Shown piece by piece: positions 52,547 to 56,668 of a stretch of 56,668 bases of DNA. A program made the position numbers and the translations under genes. The notes under the pieces were generated by a model. That model was not told where the DNA came from and ran no database searches. It saw nothing but the letters and a program-made list of their open reading frames with translations. How positions within the stretch are numbered: the first letter of the stretch is position 1; every line of letters begins with the position of its first letter. This stretch comes from Polyangiaceae bacterium (lineage in GTDB: Bacteria; Myxococcota_A; Polyangia; Polyangiales; Polyangiaceae), in the NCBI GenBank assembly GCA_025936115.1, contig JAICTZ010000048.1, positions 1 through 56,668 on the forward strand, given 5' to 3'.

Positions 52547-53066
52547 TCAGTCAGCGTAGAGTTCGTGGCGGCTCCTAATGTGGCTGAGTCGCTCGTCGGA
52601 TGATGCGTGCGCTGCTGCTTGCCTCGCCCTACGTCCGCCACGCGCTGCAGACGCTCCACGGGAAACTCGTTCCCGCTTTTTGTCCCAATCGAGAAGGCCG
52701 AAGACGGAAGAATTTCCGCCCTCGACGAGATGCTCGACCACCTTCTTGACCTGAGCGCACGCTGCGCTTTTGTCTCCGTCAGGTCCGCGAACACCCGCGC
52801 CGATGAATACCAACGAGCGCTCCGACTGGAGCGAAGGTCGGAGGTGCTGGTAAAGCGTGGTCATGATGACGTGAATCTTCTCTTGCTCGACGAGCGTACG
52901 CGTGACCGTCCGGAGCAACATCCGCGGCGATCGCTCCCGCCTGAACGCCCTGAAGCAGGTGTGTCTTGCCAGCTCCGTTCACTCCGGTGATGACGACGAA
53001 CGAAGGCAACTCGGTCGTCGGCAGCTCTCGGATCGATCGATGACGATTCCGGAACGTGAGCTTCAT
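52547..53066 (-). pseudogene. relic of an AAA ATPase/DUF4435 (defence-type) gene
   Basis: From ATG 53066 the minus strand reads MKLTFRNRHRSIRELPTTEL, PSFVVITGVNGAGKTHLLQG, the start of an AAA-type ATPase with Walker A GVNGAGKT. Further on, in another frame, comes AQVKKVVEHLVEGGNSSVFG then LLDWDKK, and in a third frame SGNEFPVERL; together these are the TOPRIM-like DUF4435 region that ends such proteins. Walker B and most of the ATPase are missing. Intact relatives occur in anti-phage and other defence loci. Its neighbours are toxin-antitoxin relics, so the stretch is a decayed defence island. Confidence 0.6.
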
Positions 53067-53230
53067 GAGCACCTGGTTACATGAGAATTCGACATGTTCC
53101 GAAGGCTTAGAGTGCCATCGACGAGCAACCCCGACCGAGGGAACGTTTGCGTTCGCGTGCTCGCTCTGAGCGGCGGCCACCGCGCGATTTGAACGGCTGG
53201 CGCTACGGACGCAGAAACGGCGCGCACTCG

Positions 53231-53331
53231 CGCCTGCTCTTGGTGGTGCATGCTGAGAAAGGCGATACAATTCGGATCATCAGCGCCCGGCGACGTCGCG
53301 CGAGCGCGCGGAGTACGAAGCCGATGCGTGA
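53231..53331 (+). pseudogene. BrnT-like toxin remnant, copy 1 (fused in frame to antitoxin)
   Basis: Only the C-terminal BrnT section survives: LLLVVHAEKGDTIRIISARR. A four-base deletion relative to copy 2 changes the tail from RPTSRERAEYEADA-stop to RRASARSTKP and puts it in frame with the following antitoxin. No N-terminus is recognisable upstream. The toxin cannot be made in active form. Confidence 0.6.
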
Positions 53332-53569
53332 AGAATACGAGCTCAAACACGGTCGCCCGAATCCCTACGCCGCTCGGATCGGGGCTCGTGGGCGTGCGGA
53401 GCTACTCCGATGGTGGGCGGGTGCGACGGCAAACGTACGCGTGCTACCGGACGACGTGGCTCGAGAATTTCCGGATACGGAGAGCACCGTCGAGGCGTTG
53501 CGGCTCGTGGTGAAGCTGCGAGCGGTGAAGCCGAACGGCTCCGAGCGCAAGAAGCGCGGAGCTCGGTAG
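53324..53569 (+). CDS. BrnA-like antitoxin, copy 1
   Basis: ATG 53324 encodes an 81-aa protein: MREEYELKHGRPNPYAARIG, ARGRAELLRWWAGATANVRV, LPDDVAREFPDTESTVEALR, then a basic tail. In intact type II BrnT-partner systems this gene overlaps the toxin end by a few bases and its product binds the toxin and the promoter. Here the overlapping toxin is destroyed. The reading frame of the antitoxin is intact, as in copy 2. Whether it is still expressed is unknown; the original promoter and toxin start are lost. Identification rests on the toxin-like sequence directly upstream and on the NPYA element typical of BrnT partners. Confidence 0.6.
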   Translation: MREEYELKHGRPNPYAARIGARGRAELLRWWAGATANVRVLPDDVAREFPDTESTVEALRLVVKLRAVKPNGSERKKRGAR

Positions 53570-53609
53570 CGAAAACCGCGGGCCACTGCAATGGAACGTT
53601 CGCCCCGCC

Positions 53610-53809
53610 TTTGACTCGAAAGCCCTCCAGCTCAACCGAACGACGACCCGGACCACTCGGAGGCCGAGGCGCGGTTCCTCTTGGTGGGCCATTCGCTTAC
53701 CGGTCGCTTGCTCTTGGTGGTGCATGCCGAGAAAGGCGATACAATTCGGATCATCAGCGCCCGGCGGCCGACGTCGCGCGAGCGCGCGGAGTACGAAGCC
53801 GATGCGTGA
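53610..53809 (+). pseudogene. BrnT-like toxin with internal deletion, copy 2
   Basis: The 3' part is a well-preserved BrnT tail in one frame: DDPDHSEAEARFLLVGHSLT, GRLLLVVHAEKGDTIRIISA, RRPTSRERAEYEADA-stop, overlapping the antitoxin ATG by eight bases. The 5' part (FDSKALQLN, from 53610) matches the BrnT N-terminal FDxxKAxxN element but is in a different frame. The ~25-30 residues between (normally KHGVxFxEA to DPL) are missing. Inactive as a toxin. Confidence 0.65.
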
Positions 53810-54047
53810 AGAATACGAGCTCAAGCACGGTCGTCCAAATCCCTACGCTGCTCGGATTGGAGTGCGGGGACGCGCGCAGCTGCTCCAATGGTGGGCTAGC
53901 ACGACGGCGAATGTTCGCGTGCTGCCGGACGACGTGGCTCGGGAATTTCCGGACACGGAGAGCACGGTCGAGGCGTTGCGGCTCGTAGTGAAGTTGCGCG
54001 CGGTTAGACCGAGCGGCACTCCGCGTAGGAAACATCGGGGCCGTTAG
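53802..54047 (+). CDS. BrnA-like antitoxin, copy 2
   Basis: An 81-aa protein nearly identical in its first 70 residues to copy 1 (MREEYELKHGRPNPYAARIG, VRGRAQLLQWWASTTANVRV, LPDDVAREFPDTESTVEALR). The tails diverge (RPSGTPRRKHRGR). The start codon overlaps the toxin-2 stop in the ATGCGTGA arrangement, which shows how the intact operon was organised: toxin first, antitoxin translationally coupled. Because toxin 2 has lost its middle, this antitoxin is an orphan; it could still neutralise related toxins encoded elsewhere. Confidence 0.65.
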   Translation: MREEYELKHGRPNPYAARIGVRGRAQLLQWWASTTANVRVLPDDVAREFPDTESTVEALRLVVKLRAVRPSGTPRRKHRGR

Positions 54048-54093
54048 GCGTGACGCGGCGATGAGCGGCCGCGCCGGTTTCCAGGGGCCAGAA

Positions 54094-54484
54094 TCAGGCG
54101 TAGGGCCCATGCGCGCACGCGGCCGGAGCGGGGCTGGGAGGTTCGGCTGACTCGAACATGAGCGGATAGACGACCGTGACGGGCTTGTCCGGTTTGGGGA
54201 GCACCAGGCGTAAAATGCGCGCGAACACAGCTCACGACTCGGCAATCGGCGAGCGTGTTGCCGCTGGTGCGCACGGCGGAGACTCGCCCATCCACGCCGA
54301 TCACGAACCGCGTCATGATTCGGCCGGTGAGCTTCGCATCGCGCCCAAGGCCGTTCTCGTAGCATTGGCGAAAGTCGCCGTATGACGCGCGGACGGCGGC
54401 CTGGATCGCCCGCCGCCGTTTCGGCCAACGCGGCGACCGCCGTAGCCGGACCCCGCCCAGTGGGCGTGCGTGAAACGCTCGCAA
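54094..54484 (-). pseudogene. frameshifted AgmX/TonB-C-like protein fragment
   Basis: The frame from 54484 reads AIQAAVRASYGDFRQCYENG, LGRDAKLTGRIMTRFVIGVD, GRVSAVRTSGNTLADCRVVS, CVRAHF, the AgmX/PglI C-terminal domain common in myxobacteria. Near 54220 the correct continuation moves to another frame (ILRLVLPKPDKPVTVVYPLM, FESAEPPSPAPAA) and stops at 54094. A Gly-rich segment typical of the upstream part (HWAGSGYGGRRVGRNGGG) lies in a third frame before 54420. With two frame changes and no real N-terminus it is a relic. Confidence 0.65.
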
Positions 54485-54576
54485 TCGACGACACCGCGCG
54501 CAGCGAGCGCCGCGTCGGCCGCCGCGAAGCGTGCCTCACGCTGCTGAGACGGCGCTCGCTCAAGCAATTCGCGTAC

Positions 54577-54593
54577 GCAGTTGCGTACGCAAT
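54577..54593 (+). promoter_or_regulatory. shared 17-nt motif, copy C
   Basis: GCAGTTGCGTACGCAAT on the plus strand, 125 nt upstream of the trypsin-like gene at 54718. A partial second core (CGCGTACGCAG, 54570-54580) overlaps it, so the site may bind two dimers. Identical to copy B. GCTCAAGCA just upstream resembles GCTTGAGCA (its reverse complement arrangement is TGCTCAAGC) beside copy B. Confidence 0.6.
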
Positions 54594-54717
54594 CGACGGG
54601 GCTCGTGGAGGCGAGCGCCGGTTTCGCGCCATTTGTCGGGCGTTGCTACGCGGGTGGCGCTGGCATGCCGGTTGCTCACGGGCCACCGGGCACACCCCAT
54701 CAAAGGAAGCGACGGAC

Positions 54718-56181
54718 ATGATGATCAAGCTGAATTCGACTGGAAGACTGGGCTCGCTGATGCTCGCTGCGCTCGCGAGCGTGACGCTGGGCGGCTGCAC
54801 GCAGCAGATCGGGGACGCGGCCACGCTGGACGAGCCGACGGAGCAAAGCGGGGAAGCGATCTTCGGCACGACCGAACCGACGACGCTGCTCGAAGCCTAC
54901 GCGAAGGTTTACGCCGTCTCGGTTCGAAATCCCACAGGAACCTGCTCCGGAACCTTGGTGCGCGAAAACGTCGTCCTGACGGCCCGCCACTGCGTGACGA
55001 CCGACGGCACCACGAACAGCGCGAACATTTACAATCCCAACCAAATGCTGATCGGTACTCCCGGTGACGACAACATCGTGCCCAATCAGACCGCTGCGGC
55101 CTGCGCGGCGAGCTTGTATTGCAACTCCGTAGTGTCCATCACGACGGGTGCGCCGGGCGTGGATTGGGCGGTGCTGGTGCTCGATCCCGTCGAAGCGCGG
55201 ATCTCGCGTGATCCGGGAACGTACGTGCCGGTCGTATGGGCAGGAGGCATGCTTCTCGGTGGGATCCCATCCCACGTCGCCATCGCGGGCTATGGCAAGT
55301 ACAACCCGTTCGGGGCCGATCCCCTCGACCTCCATCTGAACTTCGGCGAGCTCGACATCACGAGCTACTCCGGGACCCCAAGCGTCACCGGGACGACCGG
55401 CACGGTCATCAAGCTGTCGGGCGCCAACACCAACTCGAAAACCGAGAAAGGCGACTCGGGCTCCGGCTTCTTCGTGCAAACGAATCCGCCCGGCATCGTG
55501 TCGGTGCTGTCGGGCGGCGCCGGCTGTGGCTTCTGCGTCACTTCGGAGGGACCGCAGCTCTACTCACAGACCGCGCCCGGGTCGTTCCCGGACCCGGTGG
55601 TCCAAGCCAACACGAACAGCAAGAGCTGGGAGTTCGTGGACGCCGTCGAGCGCTCGGACTTCGACGAGGTCGTCGGAGCCAACGGAGAGAAACCCGTCGG
55701 CAGCGGCGACGGCTGGTGGGTGAGCAGCGGCAACTACACGCAGTGGAAGAATCTCGACACGACGCTCGCGATCGCCAAGTCGCCGATGGAAACAGGGTGC
55801 GTGCGCACCAGAGTCTCGACGACGGACGACGACACCTCGGGCATCGTCTTCCGCTACGTCGACTACATGAACTACTACGTGTTCGAGGCGGACGATCAGT
55901 CGGACTACATGGGGGTCCGGCAGGTCATCAACGGAGTCAGCAAGACGCTCGCCAGCGCCACCTGGACTGGAAACTGGGCCAGCACCACCATGATGGTTTG
56001 CTTCCAGAAGTACGGAAACATCGACGCCTACATCAACGACAGCTCGGCCACCGCGCTCCACACGGGCAACACGTACATCTACGGCGGCCGCTACGGCGTC
56101 TACAACCGCTTCAACCAATCGGCGCGTCACGCGTACCTGCGCGCGACGAGCCTGGCGGACGGGCTCGCGATGGTGCTGTAA
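54718..56181 (+). CDS. secreted trypsin-like serine protease with C-terminal lectin-like domain
   Basis: Start ATG 54718 (or 54721) follows AAAGGAAG at eight bases. A lipoprotein-type signal (LMLAALASVTLGGC) leads to an S1-like domain with H91 in LTARHC, D149 in VDWAVLVL and S247 in KGDSGSGFF. The GDSGSG in place of GDSGGP is seen in many bacterial S1 relatives. From about residue 305 a ~180-aa domain (SWEFVDAVERSDFDEVVGAN, GIVFRYVDYMNYYVFEADDQ, INDSSATALHTGNTYIYGGR, YGVYNRFNQSARHAYLRATS) has the pattern of a concanavalin-like jelly roll such as LamG/DUF1080, probably glycan-binding. It carries the 17-nt motif upstream. Longer in-frame openings to 54382 run through the motif and a relic and are rejected. 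Confidence 0.9.
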   Translation: MMIKLNSTGRLGSLMLAALASVTLGGCTQQIGDAATLDEPTEQSGEAIFGTTEPTTLLEAYAKVYAVSVRNPTGTCSGTLVRENVVLTARHCVTTDGTTNSANIYNPNQMLIGTPGDDNIVPNQTAAACAASLYCNSVVSITTGAPGVDWAVLVLDPVEARISRDPGTYVPVVWAGGMLLGGIPSHVAIAGYGKYNPFGADPLDLHLNFGELDITSYSGTPSVTGTTGTVIKLSGANTNSKTEKGDSGSGFFVQTNPPGIVSVLSGGAGCGFCVTSEGPQLYSQTAPGSFPDPVVQANTNSKSWEFVDAVERSDFDEVVGANGEKPVGSGDGWWVSSGNYTQWKNLDTTLAIAKSPMETGCVRTRVSTTDDDTSGIVFRYVDYMNYYVFEADDQSDYMGVRQVINGVSKTLASATWTGNWASTTMMVCFQKYGNIDAYINDSSATALHTGNTYIYGGRYGVYNRFNQSARHAYLRATSLADGLAMVL

Positions 56182-56454
56182 CGGGCCGCAAGCTCGAGGC
56201 TGCGACGGAGATCCCGTGGTCTCCGTCGCTGCCCGCCAGCGATACGGCAAGGGGTTCCGCCGCTACCGGCAGGTGAGCGCAGGCGCCTGCCGGCGTTCGC
56301 TCGGTTGCGCACGCGCCGTGTGGGGCGCCGCCTGACGGGGGCTTCGCGGACTCAGTCCTGGCACTCTTGGGCGGCCGGCGCGGCCGTCCAGAAGGCGTCG
56401 TCGTGGAGCAGCCGGGTCCAGTTCTCGCGCGCGGCCCGATCAACGAGCGGAGAG

Positions 56455-56496
56455 TGGAGCCGAGGGGGATCGAACCCCTGACCTCATGACTGCCAG
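56455..56496 (-). other. tRNA 3'-end fragment, possible attachment site
   Basis: The minus strand from 56496 to 56455 reads as the 3' half of a tRNA: anticodon loop CTGGCAG (GGC, alanine), stem TCATG, GAGGTC, T arm AGGGG-TTCGATC-CCCCT and acceptor end CGGCTCCA. The 5' half is absent: the partner stem should be CATGA but reads CCGGA, and no D arm follows. Identity starting in the anticodon loop and running to the 3' end is what tRNA-directed integrases duplicate. An IS3-type end begins 35 bp away. The 273 bases before it (56182-56454) show no gene. Confidence 0.55.
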
Positions 56497-56530
56497 TCCG
56501 GCAGGAGCGTGCAGGACGGTGCAGGACGGC

Positions 56531-56668
56531 TGAGCTTCCCCGGATTTCCAGGACACCCAGCGAGGAGGGTATCCTCGAGGATAGTTCATGGAATCGAACG
56601 GCAAACGGAAGCGGAAGAAGCACACAGAGGAGTTCAAGCGTGAAGCGGTTCGGCTGCTTGAGAACCGC
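56531..56668 (+). mobile_element. left end of an IS3-family element (cut by window edge)
   Basis: The probable terminal sequence TGAGCTTCCCCGGATTTCC begins at 56531 and resembles IS3-family inverted repeats (TGA followed by a CCCCGG block). A 14-bp palindrome TATCCTCGAGGATA (56570-56583) lies just before the transposase start. The element continues beyond the right edge, so its other end and target duplication cannot be seen. A 10-bp tandem repeat (GTGCAGGACG twice) precedes it. Confidence 0.6.
56588..56668 (+). CDS. IS3-family transposase OrfA, N-terminus only
   Basis: ATG 56588 begins MESNGKRKRKKHTEEFKREA then VRLLENR and runs off the window. The KRKKHTEEFKREAVRLL pattern is the first helix of the HTH_Tnp_1 (IS3/IS911 OrfA, InsE-like) domain. 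OrfA binds the IS ends and, fused by frameshift to OrfB, forms the active transposase. Only 27 codons are visible, so completeness cannot be judged. Confidence 0.8.
   Translation, partial: MESNGKRKRKKHTEEFKREAVRLLENR

Larger units (their letters stand above)
53231..54047 (+). repeat. tandem duplication of a toxin-tail/antitoxin cassette
   Basis: 53231-53569 and 53705-54047 are direct repeats covering the BrnT-like toxin C-terminus and the whole antitoxin gene. Lengths are 339 and 343 bases; the four-base difference is a small deletion (around 53290) in the first copy that shifts the toxin frame. The 135 bases between them hold the 5' remains of the second toxin gene. Divergence between copies, mostly at silent or conservative positions, suggests an old duplication. 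Confidence 0.7.

Noticed and set aside
54382..54717. N-terminal extension of the trypsin-like gene to 54382
   Set aside because: The extension crosses the 17-nt motif and an AgmX relic, and AAAGGAAG plus a lipoprotein signal fix the start at 54718.
56455..56530. A complete tRNA gene on the minus strand
   Set aside because: Only the anticodon loop to the acceptor end is present; the matching 5' anticodon stem, D arm and 5' acceptor strand are missing.

Overview
This is a high-GC segment from a myxobacterium (Myxococcota, most likely the Polyangia side). The evidence is the many lipoproteins with long Gly/Ser/Thr/Ala-rich linkers after the lipobox, a Ser/Thr kinase with the HRDVSPxN catalytic loop, a DUF1592/DUF1552 pair, FG-GAP-decorated secreted proteases, a GH54 lipoprotein relic and an AgmX-type relic. 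Genus assignment is inference.

Layout. 1-5.3 kb (minus strand): a YgiQ-type radical SAM protein cut by the left edge, a wrecked VWA lipoprotein and a large TPR protein. 5.6-6.8 kb: threonine ammonia-lyase. 7.0-12.3 kb: a tight five-gene operon with a membrane Ser/Thr kinase, a Lipoprotein_15-type repeat lipoprotein, a TPR/PEGA protein, a Cys-rich lipoprotein and a small CxxCH lipoprotein. 12.6-17.6 kb: a conserved secreted protein of unknown function, TldD, a winged-helix regulator with a degenerate receiver, and PdxA. 17.8-20.0 kb: a MEDS-domain protein followed by a hybrid histidine kinase. 20.0-24.9 kb (minus): a coupled operon for ECF sigma factor, FecR-like anti-sigma, predicted outer-membrane protein and beta-helix lipoprotein. 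25.2-29.9 kb: the DUF1592/DUF1552 pair converging on a PHB-depolymerase-like esterase.

From 30 to 56.7 kb the DNA changes character. It is an accessory, decaying region where intact cargo alternates with relics. Intact genes include a DUF2231 membrane protein, a PQQ-propeller dehydrogenase-like protein, a TetR/membrane protein/YHS unit, a Kelch lipoprotein, a 1381-aa beta-helix/EGF/RCC1 mosaic, an astacin with FG-GAP repeats, two trypsin-like proteases, a DJ-1/PfpI protein with a divergent LysR, and an M11-like protein with an altered zinc site. Relics include an FAD oxidoreductase, a GST, a DUF3224::SDR chimera, a GH54 arabinofuranosidase, an AAA/DUF4435 defence-type ATPase, BrnT toxins and an AgmX protein. 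Many relics keep both ends of the gene but have lost the middle. The window ends with a tRNA 3'-end fragment (possible attachment site) next to the left end of an IS3-family element.

The most interesting non-coding signal is a 17-nt sequence, GCARYTGCGTACGCAAT. It occurs three times in the same orientation, each time 86-158 nt upstream of a secreted protease-like gene (44315-45112 minus, 49780-52050 minus, 54718-56181 plus), and suggests a shared regulator. A second repeated signal is a 12-14 bp hairpin at the 3' end of the astacin gene. It recurs at 45.25 kb attached to the last codons of a vanished paralogue.
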